Source: Candidatus Rokubacteria bacterium RIFCSPLOWO2_02_FULL_73_56 (GTDB lineage: Bacteria > Methylomirabilota > Methylomirabilia > Rokubacteriales > CSP1-6). From it: DNA of 50,859 nt. A program made the position numbers and the translations under genes. Positions within the stretch are counted from its first letter, which is position 1, and every line of letters starts with the position of its first letter. Shown in pieces: positions 34,876 through 42,353 of the stretch. The stretch lies in assembly GCA_001788495.1 (NCBI GenBank), contig MGCF01000123.1, positions 8,703 through 59,561 on the forward strand. The letters run 5' to 3'. Below the pieces are notes generated by a model, which searched no databases, was not told the origin of the DNA, and saw only the letters and a list, made by a program, of their open reading frames with translations.

Positions 34876-35289
34876 CGCACGGCGATGGACGCGAGGGCGA
34901 CCTACAGGATCATCATTGGCAACGACGCGCCGTCGGGCACGGGCGTCATCCCGCTCGGCGTGCTGCGGACGCTCTCGCTGCTCGCGGGGCTCGGCGGGAT
35001 GGCGCCGGCCGAGGCGGTCGCCTGCGCGACGGGCAACACGGCGCGCGTCTACAGGCTCGGCGCGGGCCTGATCGCGGTCGGCACGGAGGCCGACCTCGTC
35101 ATCTGCGACTCGCCGACGGGGAGCATCGGGAAGGACGCCCTCGGCGCCCTCGCCGCGGGAGATCTGCCCGGCATCTCGATGGTGCTGATCGACGGGAGGA
35201 TCACGATCGGGCGCAGCCGCAACACGCCGCCCGCCGCGCGCGCCGCCGACGTCGTCAAGGGCGCGGGGCCGGCCGGGGGCGGCCACTAA
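34834..35289 (+). pseudogene. 5'-truncated enamidase-like amidohydrolase fragment
   Basis: About 150 codons are left of a protein that is normally near 400 aa. From about 34861 onward the translation follows the C-terminal part of enamidase-type amidohydrolases (nicotinate fermentation family): 'IIIGNDAPSGTGVIPLG', 'ATGNTARVYRLGAGLIAVG', 'ADLVICDSPTGSIG', 'GDLPGISMVLIDG' and 'RSRNTPP'. The Asp in 'GNDAPSG' is the conserved last metal ligand. The metal-binding HxH and His residues of the barrel are missing because the 5' two-thirds is absent. The ATG at 34834 is only the first in frame. This is a remnant, not a working enzyme. Confidence 0.75.
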
Positions 35290-35299
35290 TGAACCTCGT

Positions 35300-35357
35300 G
35301 GAATCGGGTGGCGGGACCGGCCAACGCCCCCCATCGGGATCCCGTGTGCCCGATTCC
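35300..35357. terminator. Inverted repeat between convergent genes
   Basis: GGAATCGGG (35300-35308) pairs with CCCGATTCC (35349-35357), enclosing a smaller GC-rich self-complementary core. It lies between the + strand amidohydrolase remnant and the end of the - strand nucleotidyltransferase module. No U-tract follows, so a terminator role is only suggested. Confidence 0.3.
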
Positions 35358-35358
35358 T

Positions 35359-35694
35359 TCACGTCTTCGGAGCGGCGGAGCCCTCTGCGGCCTCCCGCAT
35401 CCGGGCGGCCTGCAGATACCCCGCCAGCCGAAGATCCCGCTCGACGAGCGCGGCGGGCAGGCCGTTCGCCATGGCGAGCAGGAAGTCGCTCCGTCCGGCG
35501 AGCCACCAGCGCCGCCAGCCCACGGCGAGGGCGTCGATGTCGGCCTCGGTCGCCGCCCCGGGCGAGGCGACGAGCGTCTCGAAGCGCCGGAGCCGCTCCT
35601 CCTCGGCAGGGGTCGGCGAGTGCGGGAGCCGCCGGCAGAGCGCACGGAGCGCCGAGACCTTGCGCAGCGCGGGCGAGACGTCGCGCGCCGTCAT
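35359..35694 (-). CDS. Small hypothetical protein paired with a nucleotidyltransferase
   Basis: 111 aa, start ATG 35694, overlapping the nucleotidyltransferase stop by 4 nt. Helical and charged, with 'TPAEEERLRRFETLVASPGAA', 'GWRRWWLAGRSDFLLAMANG' and 'ERDLRLAGYL'. No family recognised. As second gene behind an AbiEii-like NTase it may be the regulator or partner of a two-gene module. It is not obviously similar to the 76-aa protein of the + strand module. Confidence 0.6.
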   Translation of the reverse strand: MTARDVSPALRKVSALRALCRRLPHSPTPAEEERLRRFETLVASPGAATEADIDALAVGWRRWWLAGRSDFLLAMANGLPAALVERDLRLAGYLQAARMREAAEGSAAPKT

Positions 35695-36149
35695 CGATCC
35701 TCCGGCCCCAGCGCTTCGAGGTCTGCGCGATCCAGCGCGGATCCCCGGAGTCGCTTGAGCGTTCGTAGCGCGCGCAGCCCGACGACCCAGATCCGGCCGT
35801 CCTCGAGAATCATGTGCTCGCGGTCGTTCGCGAGGGCGGCAAGGTCGGGATGGGCAGGCAGGAGCAGATCCAGCGGCAGCAGGTCGGCGCCGGAGATCTT
35901 CGTCAGCCGCTGGATCTCCAGGCGACCTCCCGCCACCGGCATCGGGCGTGCGGCCGGCCGGAAGCCCGCCGGGCCGAGCGCCTCGACGGCGCGCTGGCGG
36001 TCGGCGCGCGCGATCAGCAGGTCGATGTCCTCCGTCGCGCGCGGCGTGGTGTAGATCGACACGGCGAGCCCGCCGGCGAGGGCGTACGGGATGCCGGCCG
36101 CGTCCAGCGCGGCCACGACCCGGCGGAGCTCGGCGTAGAGATCCAGCAC
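35691..36149 (-). CDS. AbiEii-like nucleotidyltransferase
   Basis: 152 aa from GTG 36149; a GTG at 36167 would add six residues but lies over the -10-like box, so the shorter start is chosen. NTase core: 'AGIPYALAGGLAVSIYTTPR' followed by 'TEDIDLLI', with the GG turn and D-x-D metal ligands. 'DLLLPAHPDLAALANDRE' and 'GLRALRTLKRL' follow, as in small NTases of the AbiEii/MNT group where a late Lys helps bind the nucleotide. Coupled to the 111-aa gene downstream, it is the mirror of the + strand module at 33960-34753. Confidence 0.72.
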   Translation of the reverse strand: MLDLYAELRRVVAALDAAGIPYALAGGLAVSIYTTPRATEDIDLLIARADRQRAVEALGPAGFRPAARPMPVAGGRLEIQRLTKISGADLLPLDLLLPAHPDLAALANDREHMILEDGRIWVVGLRALRTLKRLRGSALDRADLEALGPEDR

Positions 36150-36157
36150 CGGGGCCG

Positions 36158-36163
36158 ACTGTA
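36158..36163 (-). promoter_or_regulatory. -10-like box for the - strand nucleotidyltransferase module
   Basis: TACAGT on the minus strand, 8 nt before GTG 36149; the transcript would be leaderless. It supports the shorter start of the nucleotidyltransferase. Confidence 0.4.
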
Positions 36164-36200
36164 CCACGCAGGGCCGGCGTGGCCGGCGCCGCGCCGCCCG

Positions 36201-36255
36201 CGCAGGACGCCGCCCCCGCGCAGGACGCCGCCCCCGCGCAGGACGACCGCCCCCG
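36201..36255. repeat. 18-bp tandem repeat, three copies
   Basis: Unit CGCAGGACGCCGCCCCCG occurs at 36201-36218 and 36219-36236 without a mismatch. A third copy from 36237 has a one-base insertion. Without spacers, it is not a CRISPR. Confidence 0.85.
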
Positions 36256-36305
36256 GACCCCCGCGCCGCGAGCGTGCCGCCAGCGAGCTCACGCGAACGA
36301 TCGCG

Positions 36306-36462
36306 CGCCGGCCCCCGGGCCCGTGCGGGAGGGGTCGCGGGAACCCGTTCCCGCCGCGCGGTCCGCGGGCCCCGCGCGCTCGATGGAGTGAAGCCGCCGA
36401 GGGGCAGCGGACGCGTCCCGCGTGGTCCCGCGACCCCTCCCGCACGGGCCCGGGGGCCGGCG
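36306..36462. repeat. Perfect 37-bp inverted repeat with 83-bp spacer
   Basis: Left arm 36306-36342 and right arm 36426-36462 are exact reverse complements over 37 bp. Outside them the match continues imperfectly to GATC on both sides (36299-36302 and 36466-36469). The right arm ends a few bases beyond the stop of the anti-sigma-like gene. Possible roles are a MITE-like element, a strong hairpin terminator or a recombination product. No transposase gene is present. Confidence 0.85.
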
Positions 36463-36467
36463 GCGGA

Positions 36468-37169
36468 TCAGTTGGCGGAGACGGGCTCGGTCGCGCCGCG
36501 GACGCGGGCGAAGTAGTCCTTGAACCGCTCGAACTCCGGCGCGGACACGAGGTCCGCGACGAGGAAGCAGGCGAGGTCGCCCTGCTTCCAGACCAGGGTC
36601 GAGAAGCCGCCGTCGCGCACGAGCGCGGGCTTCCAGCGGTCGATCTGCACGCGCGGGCGCTCGGGCATCTTGAGCCCGGGCGCGGCCAGGACCGTGTAGG
36701 TGACGAGGTGGCCCTCGCCGTCGCGGTAGGAGAGCGCCATGCCGGGGCGGCCGTCGAGGTAGACGGGCTCGGCGCCGACGAACGCGAGGCGGTCGTCGCC
36801 GACGAACACCCGCGCGAGGCCGATCCCGTACTCCTGCATGAGCCGCGGCAGCGCGGCCGGGATCGCGTCGGGGCGCCGCGCGCCCCGCGTCTGCGCGCGC
36901 GTGTGCTCGGCGACGACCGAGCGCACGAGCTGCTCGGTCGGGTCGGCCGGGAGGATCCGCGGCAGCATCGGCACGAAGGCGAGGACCAGGAGCATCGCGG
37001 TGGCGAGCGCCGACAGGACGGGCGGCAGCCAGGACGCGCGCCGCGGCGGCGGCGCGGCCGCGGCGAGGATCGCCGCGCGCAGCCGCGCGGGCGCCGGGTG
37101 GCGTGGCAGCTCGGCCGCGAGCCGGCGGCCCAGGACCTCGTCCGACGCATCCGACAGGCGCTCGCTCAT
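36468..37169 (-). CDS. Anti-sigma-factor-like membrane protein
   Basis: 233 aa, ATG 37169, overlapping the sigma factor stop by 4 nt. The cytosolic N-terminus (1-45) could bind the sigma factor; one membrane helix ('VLSALATAMLLVLAFVPML', about 51-69) follows, then an extracytoplasmic domain of about 160 residues. It lacks the zinc-binding HxxxCxxC motif of ZAS anti-sigma factors. The role is inferred mainly from coupling to an ECF sigma gene and from topology. The outer domain, with 'MALSYRDGEGHLVTYTVLA', may be the signal sensor. Confidence 0.7.
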   Translation of the reverse strand: MSERLSDASDEVLGRRLAAELPRHPAPARLRAAILAAAAPPPRRASWLPPVLSALATAMLLVLAFVPMLPRILPADPTEQLVRSVVAEHTRAQTRGARRPDAIPAALPRLMQEYGIGLARVFVGDDRLAFVGAEPVYLDGRPGMALSYRDGEGHLVTYTVLAAPGLKMPERPRVQIDRWKPALVRDGGFSTLVWKQGDLACFLVADLVSAPEFERFKDYFARVRGATEPVSAN

Positions 37170-37678
37170 CGTCCTTCGTAGTCGCGGAGCAGCGCCCGCA
37201 GCCGCTCCTTCGCCCTGAAGATCCTCGACTTGACGGTGCCGACCGGGCAGGCCATGACGCGGGCGACATCCTCGAGCGGCATGCCCTCGACCTCCGCCAG
37301 GAGGAGCACGGTCCTGAACTCCTCGGGCAGGCGGCGCAGGGCACGCTCGAGGTCGGTGTGCGCGTCCACGGCGCCCGAGGACTCCTCGGGGGCGTCGTGG
37401 AACATCGGCACGTCCCAGTCCGGCACCCCGTCCTCGGCGAGCGGGGCCTCGCGCTCCCGGAGCCGGTAGAAGGTCAGGAACGTGTTCCTCAGGATCTGAA
37501 ACAACCAGGCGCGGAGGTGGGTTCCCGGCTCGAAGCGGTGGGAAAACCGGAACGCCCGGAGGTAGGTCTCCTGCACCAGGTCGTCCGCCTCCGGGGGCTT
37601 GCGGGTGAGGTAGACGGCGAAGTTGTGGAGCGCGTCCAGGTGCTCGAGCGCCTGCCGCTGGAAGTCCTCGGACGCCAC
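37166..37678 (-). CDS. rpoE: ECF-type RNA polymerase sigma factor
   Basis: 170 aa. Sigma-2 region near residues 18-50: 'FAVYLTRKPPEADDLVQETY' and 'RAFRFSHRFEPG'. Region 4 at about 112-165: 'LRRLPEEFRTVLLL', 'GMPLEDVARVMACPVGTVKS' and 'RIFRAKERLRALL', with a clear helix-turn-helix. There is no sigma-3 or region 1, as usual for ECF factors. It is followed by the anti-sigma-like gene with a 4-nt overlap, and it starts 1 nt after the folK stop. It probably directs an envelope-stress or similar regulon; the exact ECF group is not clear from the sequence alone. Confidence 0.92.
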   Translation of the reverse strand: MASEDFQRQALEHLDALHNFAVYLTRKPPEADDLVQETYLRAFRFSHRFEPGTHLRAWLFQILRNTFLTFYRLREREAPLAEDGVPDWDVPMFHDAPEESSGAVDAHTDLERALRRLPEEFRTVLLLAEVEGMPLEDVARVMACPVGTVKSRIFRAKERLRALLRDYEGR

Positions 37679-37679
37679 C

Positions 37680-38228
37680 TCAGTCCTCGAACCACCGGAG
37701 CGGGAAGTCGCCCGGCCGGACGTCGTGGTCGTCCTCGAGATCCTCGACGAGCTCCCGGACGGTGCGGTACAGGATCGGGTGCTCGAGGTCCGGCGCGAGC
37801 TCCGCGAGCGGGCGGAGCACGAACGCGCGCTCGGCGAGCAGCAGGTGGGGGATGTGCAGGTCGTCCGGCGTCGCGACGACCGCGTCGCCGTAGAAGAGGA
37901 TGTCGATGTCGAGCGGGCGCGGCGCGAACCGGCGCGCCTCGGGCGTGCCCGGCGGGCGGGTGCGGCCGAGCGCCTGCTCGATCGCCTGCAGCTCGGCGAG
38001 CAGGGCCTGCGGGCCGAGCGCGGTCTCGACGGCGACCACGCAGTTGAGGTAGCGTGGCAGCTCCCCGGCCGTCCGCCCGGGCTCGCTCTCCCAGGGCTCG
38101 GCGTCCCAGAGGCGCGAGGCCGCGACCATCGCGACCGCGTCGAGCCGGCGCAGGCGCCGGAGGGCCTCCCGCAGCAGCGCGAGCCGGTCGCCGAGGTTCG
38201 AGCCGAGGCCGAGATAGGCGCGCGGCAT
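37680..38228 (-). CDS. folK: 2-amino-4-hydroxy-6-hydroxymethyldihydropteridine diphosphokinase
   Basis: 182 aa, ATG 38228. HPPK signatures: 'YLGLGSNLGDR' at the N-terminus, 'AEPWESEP', 'LNCVVAVET' and the catalytic 'RFAPRPLDIDILFYGD' with the two metal-binding Asp residues. It transfers diphosphate from ATP to the pterin, one step after FolB in folate synthesis. Its start overlaps the folB stop by 1 nt. Only 1 nt separates it from the ECF sigma gene, so sigma expression may be tied to this operon. Confidence 0.94.
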   Translation of the reverse strand: MPRAYLGLGSNLGDRLALLREALRRLRRLDAVAMVAASRLWDAEPWESEPGRTAGELPRYLNCVVAVETALGPQALLAELQAIEQALGRTRPPGTPEARRFAPRPLDIDILFYGDAVVATPDDLHIPHLLLAERAFVLRPLAELAPDLEHPILYRTVRELVEDLEDDHDVRPGDFPLRWFED

Positions 38229-38587
38229 CAGCGTCCCCGCACGAGCTCCACGGCCGGCGTGCCCACCAGCCCCTCGAGCGGCGGCGTGAGCTTGCGGACG
38301 CGCACGCGGACCTCGCGCGCCGGGAACTCGCGCAGGAGCGCCTCGGCGAGCAGCCCCGCCAGGCGCTCGATCAGGTTCACGCGGCTCGTGGTCCCGAGGT
38401 CCACGATGCGGCGCGCGACGAGCCCGTAGTCGACCGTCGCGCCCACCTGGTCGGACACGATCGCCGCCTCGAGGTCGAGCGCGAGCTCGACGTCCACGGA
38501 GAACCACGCGCCCACGGTCTGCTCGGCCTTCGTCAGCCCGTGCCGGCCCCAGAAGCGGACGTCCTCGAGGAGGAGCTTGTCGGGCAT
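38228..38587 (-). CDS. folB: Dihydroneopterin aldolase
   Basis: 119 aa, ATG 38587. It begins 'KLLLEDVRFWGRHGLTKAEQ', with the catalytic Glu, and has 'VDYGLVARRI', 'NLIERLAGLLAEALL' and the Lys of 'RVRKLTPPLEG', as expected for the DHNA tunnel-fold enzyme. It cleaves dihydroneopterin to 6-hydroxymethyl-dihydropterin, the substrate of FolK encoded next. The start overlaps the stop of the FAH-family gene by 1 nt. Confidence 0.93.
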   Translation of the reverse strand: MPDKLLLEDVRFWGRHGLTKAEQTVGAWFSVDVELALDLEAAIVSDQVGATVDYGLVARRIVDLGTTSRVNLIERLAGLLAEALLREFPAREVRVRVRKLTPPLEGLVGTPAVELVRGR

Positions 38588-39345
38588 CAGAGCCTCACGA
38601 CCGTGTTGCGGAGGCTCCCGATGCCCTCGATGCGGATCTCCACGCGGTCGCCCGGCTGGAGCGGCCCCACGCCGGCCGGCGTCCCCGTCGCGATCACGTC
38701 GCCGGGCAGGAGCGTCATGACCTGGGCGACGCGCGCGACGAGGTCCTCGACCGGGAAGATGAGGTCCTTCGTGCTGGACGACTGGCGCAGCTCGCCGTTC
38801 ACGTACGCCTCGACGGCGACGGCGTTGGGGTCGATGTCGGTCGCGATCGCGGGGCCGATCGGGCAGAAGGTGTCGAACGCCTTCGCGCGCGTCGGCAGCC
38901 CGTCGCGCGCCTGCACGTCGCGGGCGGTGACGTCGTTGAGGCAGGTGTAGCCGAGCACGTACTCGCGGACGCGCGCCGCGGGGACGTCGTGGCAGCGGCG
39001 CCGCATGACGACGGCCAGCTCGGCCTCGTGCTCCACGCGCGCGCTCTGCGGCGGGTACACGATCGGGTCGTCGGGCCCCACGAGCGCGCTCGGGGGCTTG
39101 AGGAACAGGCGCGGCTCGTCCGGGAGGGGCAGCCCCAGCTCGGCGGCGTGGGCGCGGTAGTTGAGCCCGACGGCGACGATCTTCGAGGGCAGGACCGGCG
39201 CGAGCAGCACGCACTGGCGGAGCGGGTAGCGCCGGCGGCCGCGGCGGAAGACGCTCCAGGGCGTGCCCGAGTACTCGACGGCGACGGCGCCCTCCAGGAC
39301 CCCGTAGCGCGTCGTGCCCGCCACCTTGAAGCGGATGATCTGCAT
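38587..39345 (-). CDS. Fumarylacetoacetate hydrolase (FAH) family protein
   Basis: 252 aa. It has an N-terminal small domain, then 'VGLNYRAHAAELG', 'KPPSALVGPDDPI', the metal-binding 'EHEAELAVV', 'YTCLNDVTARDVQ', 'KAFDTFCPIGPAI' and 'LLPGDVIATGTPAGVG'. All are standard for the FAH/YcgM fold, which hydrolyses or decarboxylates beta-keto acids (acylpyruvase, 5-carboxymethyl-2-oxo-hex-3-ene-dioate decarboxylase). Context (between dapB and folB) does not reveal the substrate; oxaloacetate decarboxylase or acylpyruvate hydrolase activity is plausible. Confidence 0.9.
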   Translation of the reverse strand: MQIIRFKVAGTTRYGVLEGAVAVEYSGTPWSVFRRGRRRYPLRQCVLLAPVLPSKIVAVGLNYRAHAAELGLPLPDEPRLFLKPPSALVGPDDPIVYPPQSARVEHEAELAVVMRRRCHDVPAARVREYVLGYTCLNDVTARDVQARDGLPTRAKAFDTFCPIGPAIATDIDPNAVAVEAYVNGELRQSSSTKDLIFPVEDLVARVAQVMTLLPGDVIATGTPAGVGPLQPGDRVEIRIEGIGSLRNTVVRL

Positions 39346-39357
39346 GCCGGCCGGCGC

Positions 39358-40161
39358 TCAGGCGAGGCCCAGGACGTCCTGCATCGAGTAGAGGCCGGGC
39401 GGGCGCCCGGCGATCCAGCGCGCCGCGCGGAGGGCGCCGCGGGCGAACGTGTCGCGGCTGTGCGCGCGGTGGGTCAGCTCGAGCCGCTCGCCCAGGGTGC
39501 CGAACGACACCGTGTGCTCGCCGACCACGTCGCCCGAGCGGGCGGACAGGATCGCGATCTCCTGCCGCGGGCGCTCGCCGGGCAGCCCCTGGCGGCCGTA
39601 GACGGCGACCCGGGCCAGGTCGCGGCCGAGCGCCCCGGCGACGATCTCGGCCATCCGGAGCGCGGTCCCGCTGGGCGCGTCCTTCTTGAACCGGTGGTGG
39701 GTCTCGCTGATCTCGACGTCGTAGTCGTCGCCGAGCGCCTTCCCCATGCGCGCGAGCAGGCTGAACGCGACGTTGACCGCGACGGACATGTTCGGGGAGA
39801 CGAGGATGGCCGCCTGGCGGGCGAGCCCCTCGATCTCCGTGCGCTGGGCGGCGCTGAAGCCGGTCGTGCCGATGACCGCGCGCGCGCCGACGCGGGCCAC
39901 GAGGCGCAGGTGCTCGAGGCTCGCCTCGGGCACGGAGAACTCGACGAGCACGCGCTCGCGCGCGAGCGCCGTGGCGGCGTCGCCGCCGACGGCGACGCCC
40001 AGACGCCCCACGCCGGCGAGCTCGCCGGCGTCCCGCCCGAGGGCGCCGTGGCCGGGGGCCTCGAGCGCCGCGACCAGGCGCACGTCGGGCGTGTCGTGCA
40101 GGCAGGCGACGAGGCGACTGCCCATGCGGCCGGCGGCGCCGGCGACGACGATGTCCGGCAT
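39358..40161 (-). CDS. dapB: 4-hydroxy-tetrahydrodipicolinate reductase
   Basis: 267 aa, ATG 40161. NAD(P)-binding 'VAGAAGRMGSRL' at the N-terminus, 'IGTTGFS' and 'SPNMSVAVN' in the middle, and the catalytic 'EISETHHRFKKDAPSGTAL' carrying the conserved His-His and Lys. It reduces the DapA product to tetrahydrodipicolinate. It follows dapA by 22 nt and precedes the FAH gene by 12 nt. With dapA, lysA and dapL in the window, it serves lysine and peptidoglycan synthesis. Confidence 0.95.
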   Translation of the reverse strand: MPDIVVAGAAGRMGSRLVACLHDTPDVRLVAALEAPGHGALGRDAGELAGVGRLGVAVGGDAATALARERVLVEFSVPEASLEHLRLVARVGARAVIGTTGFSAAQRTEIEGLARQAAILVSPNMSVAVNVAFSLLARMGKALGDDYDVEISETHHRFKKDAPSGTALRMAEIVAGALGRDLARVAVYGRQGLPGERPRQEIAILSARSGDVVGEHTVSFGTLGERLELTHRAHSRDTFARGALRAARWIAGRPPGLYSMQDVLGLA

Positions 40162-40183
40162 GGCGACGCGCGTGCCCGGGCGG

Positions 40184-41071
40184 TTACTTCACGAGGCCGT
40201 ACGTCTTGAGCACCGCGCGCAGCCGCTCGCGGTTGGCCTCGCTCATCCGGCACATCGGCAGCCGGAACTCCGGCTCGAGCATCCCGGCCATCGCCATCGC
40301 CTCCTTGATCGGGATCGGATTCGTCTCGAGGAAGGCGGCGCGGGCCATCGGGAAGAGCCGGTAGTGGAGCTCGCGCGCCCGCTTCCAGTCGCCGTCGAGC
40401 GCGGCGTGCACCAGCTCGGCGGTCTCCCTCGGCAGGAGGTTCGCGATGACCGAGATGACGCCGTGGCCGCCGATGGCCATGAGCGGGAGGGTGACGTTGT
40501 CGTCGCCCGAGAGCACCGAGAAGTCGGGGCCGCACGCGGCGATCACCTGGCTCATCTGGTCGAGCGAGCCCGACGCCTCCTTCACGCCGGCGACGTTCTT
40601 GACGTCGCGCGCGAGGCGCTCGAGCGTCGGCGTCTCGACGTTGACGGCCGTGCGGCTCTGGATGTTGTAGACGAGGATCGGGATCGCGACGGACTCGGCG
40701 ACCGCGCGGAAGTGGCGGTAGAGGCCGTCCTGGGTCGGCTTGTTGTAGTAGGGGTTCACGACGAGCGCGCCGGCCGCGCCGGCCCGCTCCGCGTGCTGCG
40801 TGAGGTCGACGGCCTCGGCGGTCGAGTTCGAGCCCGTGCCGGCCACGACCTGGATGCGGCCGCGCGCGGCCTCGAGGACGACCTCGACGACCCGCTTGTG
40901 CTCGTCGTGCGAGAGCGTGGGGGACTCGCCGGTGGTCCCGCAGGGGATCAGGCCGTCGGTCCCGTGCGCGACGTGGAACTCGACCAGCTCCCGGAGCTTC
41001 GCCTCGTCGACCGTGCCGCTCCGGAACGGGGTGACCATCGCGACGAACGAACCCTGGAACCTCGCGCTCAT
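40184..41071 (-). CDS. dapA: 4-hydroxy-tetrahydrodipicolinate synthase
   Basis: 295 aa, ATG 41071, overlapping the lysA stop by 4 nt. TIM-barrel enzyme with 'GTTGESPTLSHDEH', catalytic Tyr in 'ILVYNIQSRTAVN' and Schiff-base Lys in 'VAGVKEASGSL'. The C-terminal 'ETNPIPIKEAMAMAGM' is characteristic of DapA as opposed to sialate lyase. The usual 'YNxPGRT' turn reads 'YNIQSRT' here, a small deviation. It condenses pyruvate with aspartate semialdehyde. Confidence 0.95.
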   Translation of the reverse strand: MSARFQGSFVAMVTPFRSGTVDEAKLRELVEFHVAHGTDGLIPCGTTGESPTLSHDEHKRVVEVVLEAARGRIQVVAGTGSNSTAEAVDLTQHAERAGAAGALVVNPYYNKPTQDGLYRHFRAVAESVAIPILVYNIQSRTAVNVETPTLERLARDVKNVAGVKEASGSLDQMSQVIAACGPDFSVLSGDDNVTLPLMAIGGHGVISVIANLLPRETAELVHAALDGDWKRARELHYRLFPMARAAFLETNPIPIKEAMAMAGMLEPEFRLPMCRMSEANRERLRAVLKTYGLVK

Positions 41072-42318
41072 GACATCGTCTCCCCCGCCACCAGGTCCTC
41101 GTACGTCTCCCGGCGGCGCACGATCGTGTAGCGGTCGCCGTCGACGAGGACCTCGACGGCGCGCGGGCGGGTGTTGTAGTTGGACGACATCACGAACCCG
41201 TACGCGCCCGCGCTCATCACCGCGAGCAGGTCGCCCTCCTCCGCCTCGGCCAGTTCGCGGTCCTTCGCGAGGAAGTCCCCCGACTCGCACACCGGCCCGA
41301 CCACGTCCACCTTCTCCATGGGCCCGCCGAGCCGCGCCTCGTCCACCGGGCGGATCTCGTGCCAGGAGTCGTAGAGCGAGGGGCGGATGAGGTCGTTCAT
41401 CGCGGCGTCCACGACGACGAACGTCCTCGCGCCGGTGTCCTTGCGGTCGAGCACCCGGGTGAGGAGGACGCCCGCGTTGCCGGCGATCGAGCGGCCCGGC
41501 TCGAGGAGCACCGTGACGCCGAGCTCCGCGAGGGCGGGCAGCAGCACCCTCGCGTACTGCGCGTGCGTCGGGGGCGTCTCCTCGCGGTAGCGGATGCCGA
41601 GGCCGCCGCCGATGTCGACCAGGCGGATCTCGATCGAGCGCTCGCGGAGGGCCTTGACGAGCGCCGCGACCCGCGCGACGGCGTCGCCGAACGGCGCCGT
41701 CTGGGTCAGCTGCGAGCCGATGTGCATGTCCGCGCCCACCACCGCGACGCCCTTGAGGCCCGCCGCCTCCTCGTACACCTCGAGCGCCTCGGCGTAGGGG
41801 ATCCCGAACTTCGAGGTCCGCAGCCCGGTCGCGACGTACGGGTGCGTCTGCGGGTCCACGTCGGGGTTCACGCGCAGCGCCACCGGCGCCCGCGTGCCGA
41901 GCTCGCGCGCGACCTGGTCGAGCGCGCGCAGCTCGCTCCGCGACTCGACGTTGACCATCAGGATCCCCGCCTCGAGGGCCGCGCGCATCTCCGCGCGCGT
42001 CTTGCCGACGCCGGAGAAGACGATCTTCCGCGCCGGGACGCCGGCCCGGAGCGCGCGGTACAGCTCGCCGCCGGAGACGATGTCGGCGCCGGCGCCCGCC
42101 CGGGCGAGCGTGGCGAGCACGCCGAGGTTCGAGTTCGCCTTGACCGAGTAGCAGACGACGTGCGGGACCTCGGCGAACGCGCGGTCGTACGCGCCGAGGC
42201 TCTCGAGCAGCGCCGCCTTCGAGTACACGTACGCGGGCGTGCCCACGTCCGCGGCCAGCGCGCGCAGCGACACCTGCTCGCAGCAGAGCTCGAAGTCGCG
42301 GTAGGGGAAGGGCTCCAT
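41068..42318 (-). CDS. lysA: Diaminopimelate decarboxylase
   Basis: 416 aa, ATG 42318; the longer frame upstream is not used because the N-terminus here already matches the family. It is a fold-III PLP enzyme with the lysine in 'VCYSVKANSNLGVLATL', 'SGVGKTRAEM', 'HIGSQL', 'DIGGGLGIRY', 'EPGRSIAGNAGVLLTRV' and catalytic Cys in 'GPVCESGDFLA'. It converts meso-diaminopimelate to lysine. It lies 35 nt after the lipoprotein gene and overlaps dapA by 4 nt. Confidence 0.96.
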   Translation of the reverse strand: MEPFPYRDFELCCEQVSLRALAADVGTPAYVYSKAALLESLGAYDRAFAEVPHVVCYSVKANSNLGVLATLARAGAGADIVSGGELYRALRAGVPARKIVFSGVGKTRAEMRAALEAGILMVNVESRSELRALDQVARELGTRAPVALRVNPDVDPQTHPYVATGLRTSKFGIPYAEALEVYEEAAGLKGVAVVGADMHIGSQLTQTAPFGDAVARVAALVKALRERSIEIRLVDIGGGLGIRYREETPPTHAQYARVLLPALAELGVTVLLEPGRSIAGNAGVLLTRVLDRKDTGARTFVVVDAAMNDLIRPSLYDSWHEIRPVDEARLGGPMEKVDVVGPVCESGDFLAKDRELAEAEEGDLLAVMSAGAYGFVMSSNYNTRPRAVEVLVDGDRYTIVRRRETYEDLVAGETMS

Positions 42319-42353
42319 GTAACGGCTTTTCGTAGCACCCGGGACAGGTGAAG

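Larger units (their letters stand above)
36168..36467. other. 300-bp intergenic stretch with repeats, no gene seen
   Basis: Between the start of the - strand nucleotidyltransferase and the stop of the anti-sigma-like gene. Open frames here are Pro/Arg-rich and uneven in composition, with no recognisable protein. The stretch is filled by an 18-bp tandem repeat and a long perfect inverted repeat, listed separately. Confidence 0.7.

Noticed and set aside
36201..36255. CRISPR-like array
   Set aside because: The 18-bp units are directly adjacent with no spacers, and no cas gene is nearby.
36274..36516. Short open frames across the inverted repeat
   Set aside because: Pro/Arg-rich products mirror one another because of the palindrome; no start signal or domain supports them.
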